Assembly (NCBI RefSeq): GCF_900115175.1 | Contig: NZ_FOYV01000004.1 | Location: 1 to 64,000 of the forward strand | From: Marinobacter gudaonensis | GTDB taxonomy: Bacteria; Pseudomonadota; Gammaproteobacteria; Pseudomonadales; Oleiphilaceae | Length of the DNA: 64,000 nt | Direction of reading: 5' to 3' | Shown: positions 33,120 to 41,784 of the stretch, one piece after another | How the letters are laid out: each line of letters opens with the position of its first letter | Position numbering within the stretch: the first letter of the stretch is position 1 | Notes under the pieces: model-generated | Told to the model about the DNA's origin: nothing | The model's database searches: none | What the model saw: only the letters and a program-made list of their open reading frames with translations | Program-made: the position numbers and the translations under genes

Positions 33120-35000
33120 ATGAAAGAGAGCTATTTTCTACACTGGACGAAGCGTTGCTGCGCAGGGGCCGCGTTAACGCTAATGTTTGTTGCTCAGTCT
33201 CAGGCACAGGCCATTGATTTTTCAGTCAAGGCGGGCTCGGTCCACGTTGCCCAGAGCCACGTGATGAATGCTGATGGAGCGGAGGGGCCCAATGATGGAG
33301 CTCAGCCGGTGATCGTTGGCAATCGTGACCTGCTGTTCAAGGTCAATTTCGTTGCTGATCAGTCGGGTATTACGCCTGATCAGTTCATGGCATGGTTGAC
33401 CGTGTATAACGACGGCTTGCCGGAAGGCCAGAGCTTTGCGCTGGACGATCCCCTCGCAATGACAGAGCTGCCAGTGTCTTACGATAATGATCCAGTGACC
33501 ATGATCCACACCTTTGATGATAGCTACTCGGTGATGATACCTGGCAACCTGATAAAGCCTGGCTTGCGCTGGACGTTGCATTGGGCACTGCCAGATAACA
33601 ACAACCGAGTGCTCGCGGCGCATCAGCTAAAATCTCCTACGCTTACCGTGAATCCTCCCGTCAGCTATGCGTTGACCATGATCGACATCGAATGGTTCGA
33701 GCCCCAGTTTACCGGTTACCCAGCTGGCTTCTGGGACGAGATGGCTCAGAAGTTGCCCATCACCGAGCTGGATCTGAGGCAACCGCCGCCGGTACTGTTC
33801 ACGAAGGTCGCCATGCCTGGAAGCGGCGCTCAATTGCCCCAGGTTGTTAGCTCCTCCGCCGACTTCACCGCGAACATAACCACTGGTAGCAGTCTCGGTC
33901 GCGGCGAGGCTTGGGTGGATGAGTTGCGTCGCGCGCCTGGCGATAATGGCTACGAGTTATCGAATTTTGGGATTGCAAACCATGCTTCTGTGGGGGGCAA
34001 CGGCAGTAAGGGCAACAACGGCTATTTCTTTGTAACCAAGGCCAAACCAAACAACAAGGGCCTGGTTCTTCATGAAATGGGTCACTCGCTTGATGTGTTC
34101 CATTGGGCCACCAGTAACGCCGCCTACCCGTATCGAGACCCGGACAAAGATGGCCCGATCACCTACGAGACCTACCTGGGATTGTCGACCGGGTCTCGCA
34201 CCCACAACGTCCATGGGGGGCCTTACTGGACTTACGATACAAGGAACGTAGGGGTGGCAGGTACGAATAAAGGCACCTTTATCGCTCCATGGGTTGATTC
34301 GGACGGCGACGGTAACCCCGATTTCTGGAAAGCCTCTCCCATGCAGGGGGGCGGGGCTGCGGATAAAGACGACGGCTTTGAGGTTACCAAATTTTCGGAT
34401 TACGAAATCAATCACATTTTGGGCATTCTGAATGATAAGGCCTACTGGTTCGACACCCAGCACGAGTGGATCAGCAACGAATCATGGGAAGGTCCCGGTT
34501 GGTACTGGGGTAGCAACGGCGGGCAGCACTTTACCGGGGACGGCTTGGGCCGCCCCATTGCCAGCAATATGGATGTATACAGCCTGTTGATATCGGCCAG
34601 TATGGCGTCCGACAACGGTGCCGTTCCGTTTGCGCTGGCCTATCCGCCTATCGGGCCCTACAAAGCCAATGTCCGGACACTGTTTGATCCAACACTGCCC
34701 GCCGATATGTCAGCGTTGGCGGCAACCGGTCAATGTCCGGTCAATGGCTGTGACCTTACGCTTAGAGTGGTCCAGGGTGGGCAGACAAGCCATTACGTTC
34801 TGGCCCAGGACTGGAACACGAACCTGCCTTACAGCAATGCCGACTCCTTTATTGACGAAGCTATAAATCTGCCCGCGAGTGCCGGAATCATCACGTCTGT
34901 TGAGGTGCTGCTTACAGATAACGCGGAAACCTACACTAACATCGGAGACTTCCCGGCCTCGCCGGTGGTGCTGAACCAGGGCGCCTGGCCGTACCCCTGA
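33120..35000 (+). CDS. Exported zinc metalloprotease, M66 (StcE/TagA)-like
   Basis: A 626-residue protein with a signal peptide (about residues 1-31, ending SQAQA). The N-terminal half (VGNRDLLFKVNF, a LPEGQSFAL segment, MIPGNLIKPGL) recalls the M66 mucinase family, and the catalytic helix is LHEMGHSLDVFHW with His318, Glu319, His322 and His328. Metzincins have HExxHxxGxxH; here Asp325 replaces the glycine. A calcium-binding-like DSDGDGNPD lies near residue 393, and a CPVNGCDLTL pair is near the C-terminal beta region. M66 proteases of Vibrio and E. coli are T2SS substrates that cut mucin-type glycoproteins. The same job is plausible here, but the family call rests on motif resemblance. Confidence 0.7.
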   Translation: MKESYFLHWTKRCCAGAALTLMFVAQSQAQAIDFSVKAGSVHVAQSHVMNADGAEGPNDGAQPVIVGNRDLLFKVNFVADQSGITPDQFMAWLTVYNDGLPEGQSFALDDPLAMTELPVSYDNDPVTMIHTFDDSYSVMIPGNLIKPGLRWTLHWALPDNNNRVLAAHQLKSPTLTVNPPVSYALTMIDIEWFEPQFTGYPAGFWDEMAQKLPITELDLRQPPPVLFTKVAMPGSGAQLPQVVSSSADFTANITTGSSLGRGEAWVDELRRAPGDNGYELSNFGIANHASVGGNGSKGNNGYFFVTKAKPNNKGLVLHEMGHSLDVFHWATSNAAYPYRDPDKDGPITYETYLGLSTGSRTHNVHGGPYWTYDTRNVGVAGTNKGTFIAPWVDSDGDGNPDFWKASPMQGGGAADKDDGFEVTKFSDYEINHILGILNDKAYWFDTQHEWISNESWEGPGWYWGSNGGQHFTGDGLGRPIASNMDVYSLLISASMASDNGAVPFALAYPPIGPYKANVRTLFDPTLPADMSALAATGQCPVNGCDLTLRVVQGGQTSHYVLAQDWNTNLPYSNADSFIDEAINLPASAGIITSVEVLLTDNAETYTNIGDFPASPVVLNQGAWPYP

Positions 35001-35050
35001 GGTGTGGACACGATTCACGTACGAACGCTCATTAGAGAGGTATAAATCTC

Positions 35051-35410
35051 ATGAAACGAGCCACTTTGTTGTCTTATTTTCCGGCCTGCCTGCTGCTCTT
35101 TGCTTTGAGCGCGGGAGCCCATGAGGCGGGCCATTACGCTCAGCATATCAACGAACAGACTGCAATGACGATCGGTTTGAAAAAAGCTCAACAGTTTGCA
35201 GTGATTGATGCGGGAATGGGTTTTGGCTTGCTGGCCCCCAGCTGGCAAAGGCTGAATCGCGGGGCAGTATTTATCCACTCAAAGGATCAAGACTATTACA
35301 TTGTCAGAGTGGACAACCCCGCAGAAAAGCAGTCCCTGTATCTCGCGATCCTATCTGACTCGGGTGAGCTCCATGGCGCTAATTGGTCTGGCGAATTTCC
35401 GGATTTGTAA
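35051..35410 (+). CDS. Small exported protein of unknown function
   Basis: A 119-residue protein with a clear signal peptide (MKRATLLSYFPACLLLFALS, cleavage near SAGA-HE). The mature part starts HEAGHYAQH and ends with SLYLAILSDSGELHGANWSG; it vaguely resembles small exported proteins such as DUF6488, but I would not assign it. It lies between the protease and the RHS-core gene, 50 bases after the protease. It could be a partner or inhibitor of either; nothing in the sequence decides. Confidence 0.7.
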   Translation: MKRATLLSYFPACLLLFALSAGAHEAGHYAQHINEQTAMTIGLKKAQQFAVIDAGMGFGLLAPSWQRLNRGAVFIHSKDQDYYIVRVDNPAEKQSLYLAILSDSGELHGANWSGEFPDL

Positions 35411-35489
35411 AAGTAACTCGTCTCTGTGAGCGGCTTGCATCGGACGGTGGTCAAGAACAATAGATACGTTTTGTCACGAGGTCACAACA

Positions 35490-36911
35490 ATGAAAATGTA
35501 TGAATTGAACGAAAAGCCGAATTTGCTCAGGCTCGGAAAATTGCTCGCCTACGCGGTGTCGCTCGCAACAATGGTGCTGCCATTCAGTTCTGCCTGGGGC
35601 GCAAGCTCCTGGGAATACTACCAGCATGATCGGCAAGGTTCGTTGATCGCAGCTTATGATGAGAGCGGCACCACTCTCGTAGACAATCAATGGACCCCCT
35701 ACGGGGAACTTTATAAAAGTTATCCCGCCGGCGGAGCCTCTTCCTACACTGAAAGTCAGTCCTACGTCGAGCGTTTCAAGGACGGAATACCTGTGCGGCG
35801 GGGATTCACTGGGCACAAGACACTGTTTCTTAGCGGGCTGACGTTTGCCGGGGATACCCGGCTATACGATCCGGCGCTCAAACGATTCTATAACACCGAT
35901 GACCGAATGACTGGCGGCATTCGTGGGAGCAATCGATTTTCCTATGCCTACAATAACCCTTTGAAATTTGTGGACACTGATGGGCATATGCCCATAGTGG
36001 TAGAAGGCTTCATAACCGCTCTTGGAGATTTCGGCAGGGAGCAATACAGCGCATTCGCGAATCATGGATTAAAGACTGGTCTTACAGACTTAGCTCTCGC
36101 CATTCCTCGTGGCTTCTTTCATGGCTTTTGGGTGGGGGCGCAACAGGTTGGTAACTCTTTAGCCGATCCAGCCACTTGGCCTTTGGCGGCCCTAACAGTG
36201 AGCGCTGGCATCCATCTCTACATGACAGGGAGTGAATTGTCAGAGTATTTTTTTAACCAATCTCTAGAGGCGATACTCAGGTCCGCCGGAACTGGTGGGG
36301 ATGCGACCAAAGTGAGCCCAGATGGCACGACAATGCCGCGGTTAACGGGCTTAAACGCGCGAATTATGGTTGTGGCTGGGTCCAAGTTACTGACTAACGT
36401 GGCATCTCAGTCAGTTAAATGGGCGGGCGGTCATGATTACGATTACATTCCCGGAACTAAGGCAGCTTTGATAACTGGAATAGGAGGCGCATTTGCTGAC
36501 GAATTTATCCATGGTGCGAGCCTGGATACCGTTATGAACCAGCGCCTACCTATTCGGGATGAGGGTGAAGTCGGCGTTAATTTTCTGCGCAATAACCGAG
36601 GAGATCGGGGCTCGGCGTATTGGTGGGCCCGCATGGTTCATGGGCTAGCGGCCACCGGCTTCGGGATGTGGGGAACAGCTGCCGCTGGGGGCGGCGGCGC
36701 GGACTTAGCGTCTACGTTTCTGATTGGTTTGGGAGACGCGACGTCAATAGGCGCAATTAAGGCATACGAGACATGGTATGGAGATACGCGCTTTCAAGAT
36801 CGAGCGTTTATCCTCGGTTTAGGCTATGCAGGGACGACTACTGGGTTAATTCCCATGGGATTGACTTGGGGCATCGGAGCATTGCATGGGCATCCGCCTA
36901 CTTGGCAATGA
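35490..36911 (+). CDS. Exported stand-alone RHS core with hydrophobic C-terminal domain
   Basis: A 473-residue protein. After a signal peptide (about residues 1-38, ending AWGA) it begins directly with the RHS core: WEYYQHDRQGSLIAAYDESG at 41-60, YGELY at 71, RRGFTGHK at 103-110, RLYDPALKRFYNTDDR at 124-139, and NRFSYAYNNPLKFVDTDGH at 148-166. Normally this core is fused to YD repeats, which here are in the giant protein. Residues about 167-473 are variable, rich in Gly/Ala and hydrophobic stretches (GFGMWGTAAAGGGGADLAST), the position where RHS proteins carry toxin domains. I do not recognize this domain and see no obvious immunity gene. Its own signal peptide means it enters the periplasm separately. 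Confidence 0.8.
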   Translation: MKMYELNEKPNLLRLGKLLAYAVSLATMVLPFSSAWGASSWEYYQHDRQGSLIAAYDESGTTLVDNQWTPYGELYKSYPAGGASSYTESQSYVERFKDGIPVRRGFTGHKTLFLSGLTFAGDTRLYDPALKRFYNTDDRMTGGIRGSNRFSYAYNNPLKFVDTDGHMPIVVEGFITALGDFGREQYSAFANHGLKTGLTDLALAIPRGFFHGFWVGAQQVGNSLADPATWPLAALTVSAGIHLYMTGSELSEYFFNQSLEAILRSAGTGGDATKVSPDGTTMPRLTGLNARIMVVAGSKLLTNVASQSVKWAGGHDYDYIPGTKAALITGIGGAFADEFIHGASLDTVMNQRLPIRDEGEVGVNFLRNNRGDRGSAYWWARMVHGLAATGFGMWGTAAAGGGGADLASTFLIGLGDATSIGAIKAYETWYGDTRFQDRAFILGLGYAGTTTGLIPMGLTWGIGALHGHPPTWQ

Positions 36912-36982
36912 CCTGCACTTCTCTGCGCGTTAAACGAGTTTCTGCAACCGTTATGGAGAGGACGTTGCATAGATTTAGCTTG

Positions 36983-37010
36983 TTGACTCGCGAAGCAGAG
37001 ATCATACACA
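36983..37010 (+). promoter_or_regulatory. Possible promoter of the T2SS operon
   Basis: TTGACT is followed after 16 bases by TACACA, about 40 bases before gspL. The -10 match is weak. The 137-base gap to the previous gene is large compared with spacing inside the operon. Confidence 0.3.
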
Positions 37011-37048
37011 TTTGTTTGGCTTAGCCTGGAGTTGGCAATCTTTCTGCT

Positions 37049-38239
37049 ATGAGTGGCGATGAAAATATATTGACCAGGGCTTGGAGAGCCTACCAGGTGG
37101 GCCGTTTGCAAATCGGGCTTGCATGGTGGCAGCAGTCTCTTTGGGGGCTTTTGCCAGTGGCCTGGGCAAAACGGCTTCGGGCACCGCGCAACTACTTGTT
37201 GTTGCTGAAACTTGCTGACAGCCAGATTCATGTTGTTCGTGGTGAAGGCGTGGGCCAGTCCCATCTTCGAACAGTACCGCTCAGTCCAGCGGCAGGAGAT
37301 GGCCTGTTAGATGTTATGGGCTTAATCGGCCGCAGTTCTCGACGGATGCCCATAGTGTTGCTGTTGAGTACCGACCAAGTTCTGTCGCAAAGGATCACGC
37401 TGCCAGTAGCAGCAGAAGGCAGTCTCAATAGTTTCTTCGAATTTGACTTGGACCGTCTGACCCCTTTCGCAAGTGATGAGGTGTACTACGATTATCAAGT
37501 AATTGGGAGAGATAAAGCCAAGGGTAGAATTACGGTTTTGCTCGTACTGATTCGACGTCAGGACCTGGACGGCCTCCTCGAGACTCTCGGGGCTTTGGGC
37601 TCACGCCTGCATTCTGTGGATGTGACACGGAACACAAATACAGATCGCCTGGAGCGGCATGGTGTCAACTTGCTGCCGTCGGAACTTCGGCATAAGCCGC
37701 CGTCAAGGCCATTCTGGCTCAGTGTTGCATTCGCAACGATGGCCCTCGCTTTCGTGGTTTTCCTCCAAATGTCTACGTTGAACCACAAGGAAGGGCGGAT
37801 AGAGAAGCTGCAGGCGCAAGTGCGGGGCCTGAGCGAGTCTACCAAGGCAGTTATTGAACTGACTAAACAGGTGAGTGAAACGGAGCAGGCCACACACTTT
37901 GTGATGGCGCGAAAGCTGCAAATCCCGACTATGACCGACGTGCTGCGCCGGCTGACTGAAGTATTGCCTGACCATACCCACATTGAGCAGTTGCGGGTAA
38001 ACGGTAATGAAGTGGAGCTCCACGGATTCTCCAAATCAGCCGCCAGTCTGATTCCCTTGCTGGAGGGCTCGCCCTGGTTCCAAGAGGCTACGTTACGCGC
38101 TGCTATTACTCAGGACAGGGAATCCGCCCTGGAGCGCTATAAGATCCGGGTGGCCGTTGATCGTAAAGCCTTAAGGGCTAACTCGAAACAACCGGCTGGA
38201 GAGTCATCTCAGTCGGGTGCAAGCGAGGACAGTAGCTAA
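37049..38239 (+). CDS. gspL: Type II secretion protein GspL (PilN-fused form)
   Basis: Inner-membrane platform protein linking the ATPase GspE to GspM. It is 396 residues: a cytoplasmic actin-like part (residues about 45-200), one membrane segment near 222-240 (FWLSVAFATMALAFVVFLQM), and a periplasmic ferredoxin-like PilN-type domain with a coiled-coil start. First gene of the eleven-gene gsp cluster. No strong ribosome-binding site is adjacent; a GGAG lies 18 bases upstream. Confidence 0.85.
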   Translation: MSGDENILTRAWRAYQVGRLQIGLAWWQQSLWGLLPVAWAKRLRAPRNYLLLLKLADSQIHVVRGEGVGQSHLRTVPLSPAAGDGLLDVMGLIGRSSRRMPIVLLLSTDQVLSQRITLPVAAEGSLNSFFEFDLDRLTPFASDEVYYDYQVIGRDKAKGRITVLLVLIRRQDLDGLLETLGALGSRLHSVDVTRNTNTDRLERHGVNLLPSELRHKPPSRPFWLSVAFATMALAFVVFLQMSTLNHKEGRIEKLQAQVRGLSESTKAVIELTKQVSETEQATHFVMARKLQIPTMTDVLRRLTEVLPDHTHIEQLRVNGNEVELHGFSKSAASLIPLLEGSPWFQEATLRAAITQDRESALERYKIRVAVDRKALRANSKQPAGESSQSGASEDSS

Positions 38240-38265
38240 GCTATGAACAACGGGGACTTTGTGAT

Positions 38266-38904
38266 TTGTTAGAGCCATCAGGGGCGTCGACTAATAGCCA
38301 CGAGCCTTGGGCCGAGCAGGCAACCGTCAGGGATCGAATCGTTGCCTTGATGGTGCTACTCGCGCTGCTTTTCACGTTCGGTTCTTTGGCCTACTGGCTG
38401 TTAATTCAGCCCCAGCAGGATCTTAACCGGCAGCTCGCCGAATGGGGTCGGCAGTACCACAGGGCCCTGACCTTTGAAGCACGTCGGGAAGGTCTTGAGA
38501 GGCAGTTGGAACGCTGGCAGGCCGCGTTGGCTGACAATCAGGCGATGCTGCTACGCGAACGGTCGTTCAGCCTGGCCGCCGCGGCCCTTCAGGAACGGCT
38601 AAAGTCTGTGGTCAGCCTTCACGATCCGGCCCAGCGACGGTGTGCAATCCAGCAGCAGAGAAACGTCGCTACGAAAGGTGATGGCCCGTTCACCAGAGTC
38701 ACAGTCAATGTGGCTCTGAACTGTCATCTTGAAGAGCTTCAAGCGGTGTTATACGACCTGGAGGCGAGTACTCCGGTGATGGTGCTGGATAATCTGACTA
38801 TCAACCGGCGTAGTCGGGATGATCTGGCCCTGAGCACACAGTTTGACCTTAGCGGCTTTATAAGGCCCGATGCGAATGGCGAGCCAGAAGGCGATCCTCG
38901 ATGA
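38266..38904 (+). CDS. gspM: Type II secretion protein GspM
   Basis: Inner-membrane partner of GspL. It is 212 residues, probably starting at the TTG at 38266 preceded by GGGGAC; no ATG start fits. A membrane segment lies at about 25-47 (IVALMVLLALLFTFGSLAYW), followed by a coiled coil and a small periplasmic domain. The stop overlaps the next start by 4 bases (ATGA). Confidence 0.8.
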   Translation: MLEPSGASTNSHEPWAEQATVRDRIVALMVLLALLFTFGSLAYWLLIQPQQDLNRQLAEWGRQYHRALTFEARREGLERQLERWQAALADNQAMLLRERSFSLAAAALQERLKSVVSLHDPAQRRCAIQQQRNVATKGDGPFTRVTVNVALNCHLEELQAVLYDLEASTPVMVLDNLTINRRSRDDLALSTQFDLSGFIRPDANGEPEGDPR

Positions 38905-39500
38905 ACCCACACCTTGTTTTCCGATGTGTGCTGAGTGCGTTGAGTCTGCTCTATGCTCTGGGACTTTTCCTCGATTACCGCCGATTGCCTGAGGTGTCTG
39001 TCGAGGACGCTCCCGCTCCCGTGCCGATGACGGATGCGGTTGTCGACAATAGGGCGTTCGAGCTTGCCGGACTTATTCAGCTTTCGGAAGTCATACAGCG
39101 GCCGCTTTTCGTTGAGGGTCGACGACCAATATCTGAAAAGGAACTGTCTGGGAGCCGTAATCTGGCGGCCAAACCGAAGTTCAAGGAGAAACCCTTTACC
39201 GTGGTGGTGACTGGCATTGTCACGGCCGGTGATCAAAAAATGGCAGTCTTAAGGAACACCATCTCTAATCAGGAGCATACCTTGTTTTTAGGCAGTGATC
39301 TTCCAGATGACTACGCAGAATGGGTGCTTGACAACATCAACGATAGGGAAGTGGTGGTGACTAATAAAAAGTCGTTAAACGACTCCGAAAATAACGCGAC
39401 CAACCAAGGTAGACAGGGCAGTTCTGACAATGACAAGAAAAAGCAACTCCCCATCAGCGACTCGGGTGCGCATTACACAATTGTTGAGAGTGCCCAGTAA
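38901..39500 (+). CDS. gspC: Type II secretion GspC-like (XpsN-type) protein
   Basis: Inner-membrane/periplasm connector to the secretin. It is 199 residues: a membrane anchor (FRCVLSALSLLYALGLFL), then LSEVIQRPLFVEGRRP with the RPLF motif of GspC, then a homology-region beta domain (VVVTGIVTAGDQKMAVLRN to LDNINDREVVV). There is no PDZ domain. It occupies the slot between gspM and gspD that XpsN holds in Xanthomonas. The label gspC or gspN is a matter of nomenclature; the HR-domain assignment is the firm part. Confidence 0.7.
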   Translation: MNPHLVFRCVLSALSLLYALGLFLDYRRLPEVSVEDAPAPVPMTDAVVDNRAFELAGLIQLSEVIQRPLFVEGRRPISEKELSGSRNLAAKPKFKEKPFTVVVTGIVTAGDQKMAVLRNTISNQEHTLFLGSDLPDDYAEWVLDNINDREVVVTNKKSLNDSENNATNQGRQGSSDNDKKKQLPISDSGAHYTIVESAQ

Positions 39501-39558
39501 GGTTGCCGATTGGAGCAATCAGTGGCCTTCTGGGCAATCCACGCGCTGGCACTCAGTG

Positions 39559-41772
39559 ATGCCGGTGCGAGTTCTCTTTGTGTTGAGCATCTTCACACTT
39601 GTCGCCTGTGCCGGCGTCCCCTCGGAGAATGCTTCGATTGAATGGCCGCAACGCGCTGCCGCGCCCGCTAAGAATCACGATGAAACACGACCACTGAACA
39701 CGGACCGTTTTGCTGACCCGGAGGCTCCCCTGACCGCGGAAGCCGAGAATACCCTGACGGAATCAGCGGCGAACCCCATGATGACCGACATCGGCACCGG
39801 GAACTTTGTCAATTCCGATCTGGCCCGGGAGCGGCCTAATAGGGTGTTGATCACTCGTGGCAAGGTAAACTTGCAATTCAACAATACCGATATCTCGGAA
39901 GTGGTACGCACGATATTCGGAGAGCTTTTGAACCAAACATACATTATTTCCCCGGATGTGAAGGGCACGGTGACTTTCTCCACGGCCAAGCCCATTGCTA
40001 GAAGCCAGCTCAAATATGTGTTGGAGACGTTTCTGAGCTGGAATTCGGCAGCGCTGATCCTGCGTGAGGGGATCTATCATGTTGTGCCACTGGATTCGGC
40101 GGTGCCAGGTCACCTGAGCCCCAGCGTCGGTGAATTGCCGGTGGAGCCGGGCTACGAGGTGCAAATAGTGCCGCTCAAATACATTGCCGCTTCGGAAATG
40201 ACGAAATTGTTGGAGCCTTTCCTGACCAAGAATGCTTTGTTATACGCGGATGATAACCGGCAGTTCCTTGTTCTCGCCGGAACACTGGACCAGCTTCGCA
40301 ATTACCTGCGTACGGTAGAGATTTTTGATGTCAACTGGCTGACTGGCATGTCGGTGGGTATTTTTCCTCTTGAGGTAACCGAGCCGGAGGTCATTATCGA
40401 CGAACTTACACTGTTGTTTGGAGCGGAGGAAGATGGAGGCGCTCTGGCCAACCAGATTCGTTTCATGCCCATGGCCCGACTCAATGCAATCGTCGCTATG
40501 ACGTCCCAGCCCGAGTACCTGAAAAAAATCAAGCAATGGACTGACAGGCTGGATCGTCAGGCCGGCCAGTCCAAGGAACAGCGGCTGTTTGTATATCCGG
40601 TCAACAATTTTGACGCCAAGATACTTAGTGAGATCCTGGGAAGCTTATTCGGTGCTGGCGATCAGGTCGATGTGTCACGTGGCAGGACAGAACCTCGGCG
40701 AGCGTCCCAGAGCAAGGTGGCGCCTGGTTTAACTCCGGTGGAAGTGAGCAAGGATGGAGTCTCAACCGTCCCGACAATGGCTGGCTCTTTTCTAAATTCG
40801 CCTAGTGGGGTAAGTGTTGGCGCCATAGATGGTGAACCCATCAGCTTTACCGCTATTGAGCAAAACAATGCGTTATTGATCAAAGCCACTGCGAGTCAGT
40901 ATCGTGGCATCCTGGACGCCATCAGGCAGCTCGACATTATGCCTCTCCAAGTACTTATTGAGGCGACCATTCTTGAGGTAACCCTATCTGATGGTCTGAG
41001 TTACGGCGTTGAATGGTTTCTCAACAACGCCGCCGATGAGTTTCTAGAAAGTGAAGATGCCAGAGGTAACGGCTTCATGCGTGCCGGCCGGGAGGGCCTG
41101 AGTTATCTGGTTGGCCGGCGGAATGTGGGAGTCGCAGTATCTGCGCTGCGTCAGAGTGGCAAAACCAAGCTTTTGTCATCACCCAGTCTTTGGGCGCTCA
41201 ATAACCAAGCGGCCTCCATCACCGTGGGGACCCAGATACCAGTAAACGTTACCAGTATAGACCCCGGCGGCGATACAGATGTCATTACCAGCAATGTTCA
41301 GTTCCGAGATACTGGTGTCATTCTGGAGGTGACTCCCCGTATTCATCCGGGAGGCCTGGTTTTCCTCGATGTGGCCCTGAATATCAGCAACCCGGTGGGG
41401 CCTGCTGACAGTAACGGTAATGTCTCCATTGCCCAGCGCGCGCTTCAAACCAACATCGCGGTACAGGGTGGCCAGGCTGTGTTACTGGGTGGTTTGATTT
41501 CTGAGAGTGGGATAGACAGCGAAAGCGGCGTACCGATTTTGTCTGGCATGCCTATTCTGGGAGAACTTTTCAATAGTAAGAATAGGGATTCTACCCGTAC
41601 GGAGATCATTGCGATCATTACTCCGACAGTGGTTTCGAACGACAGCAAATCCAATGCCATTTTTGAGGAGTATCAGCGTCGTTTTCAGTATGTCTCCCCT
41701 CCTGATCAAATGAAAACGCAGCCGGAAAGTGAAGTGGAGATCGCACCGGCTAAACAGGAAGACCGTGGTTAA
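39559..41772 (+). CDS. gspD: Type II secretion secretin GspD, lipoprotein form
   Basis: Outer-membrane channel of the T2SS. I chose the ATG at 39559 because it begins a lipoprotein signal (MPVRVLFVLSIFTLVACAG, lipobox LVAC); the frame is open to 39430 but that overlaps the previous gene. It is about 737 residues: N0 (LQFNNTDISEVVRTIFGELL), N1-N3 repeats, then the secretin domain with MPLQVLIEATILEVTL, SSPSLWALNNQAASITVGTQ, FRDTGVILEVTPRI and LLGGLISE. A lipidated secretin can reach the outer membrane without a separate pilotin, as for HxcQ and XpsD; no gspS is present here. Confidence 0.9.
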   Translation: MPVRVLFVLSIFTLVACAGVPSENASIEWPQRAAAPAKNHDETRPLNTDRFADPEAPLTAEAENTLTESAANPMMTDIGTGNFVNSDLARERPNRVLITRGKVNLQFNNTDISEVVRTIFGELLNQTYIISPDVKGTVTFSTAKPIARSQLKYVLETFLSWNSAALILREGIYHVVPLDSAVPGHLSPSVGELPVEPGYEVQIVPLKYIAASEMTKLLEPFLTKNALLYADDNRQFLVLAGTLDQLRNYLRTVEIFDVNWLTGMSVGIFPLEVTEPEVIIDELTLLFGAEEDGGALANQIRFMPMARLNAIVAMTSQPEYLKKIKQWTDRLDRQAGQSKEQRLFVYPVNNFDAKILSEILGSLFGAGDQVDVSRGRTEPRRASQSKVAPGLTPVEVSKDGVSTVPTMAGSFLNSPSGVSVGAIDGEPISFTAIEQNNALLIKATASQYRGILDAIRQLDIMPLQVLIEATILEVTLSDGLSYGVEWFLNNAADEFLESEDARGNGFMRAGREGLSYLVGRRNVGVAVSALRQSGKTKLLSSPSLWALNNQAASITVGTQIPVNVTSIDPGGDTDVITSNVQFRDTGVILEVTPRIHPGGLVFLDVALNISNPVGPADSNGNVSIAQRALQTNIAVQGGQAVLLGGLISESGIDSESGVPILSGMPILGELFNSKNRDSTRTEIIAIITPTVVSNDSKSNAIFEEYQRRFQYVSPPDQMKTQPESEVEIAPAKQEDRG

Positions 41773-41784
41773 AGGGCTGACGCG

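Noticed and set aside
36912..37048. Immunity gene directly after the RHS-core protein
   Set aside because: The gap holds no ORF of useful size, and the next gene is clearly gspL.
38237..38275. Possible frameshift at the gspL/gspM junction, because gspM lacks an ATG
   Set aside because: A TTG at 38266 with GGGGAC upstream gives a full-length GspM; the ATG at 38243 opens only nine codons in another frame.
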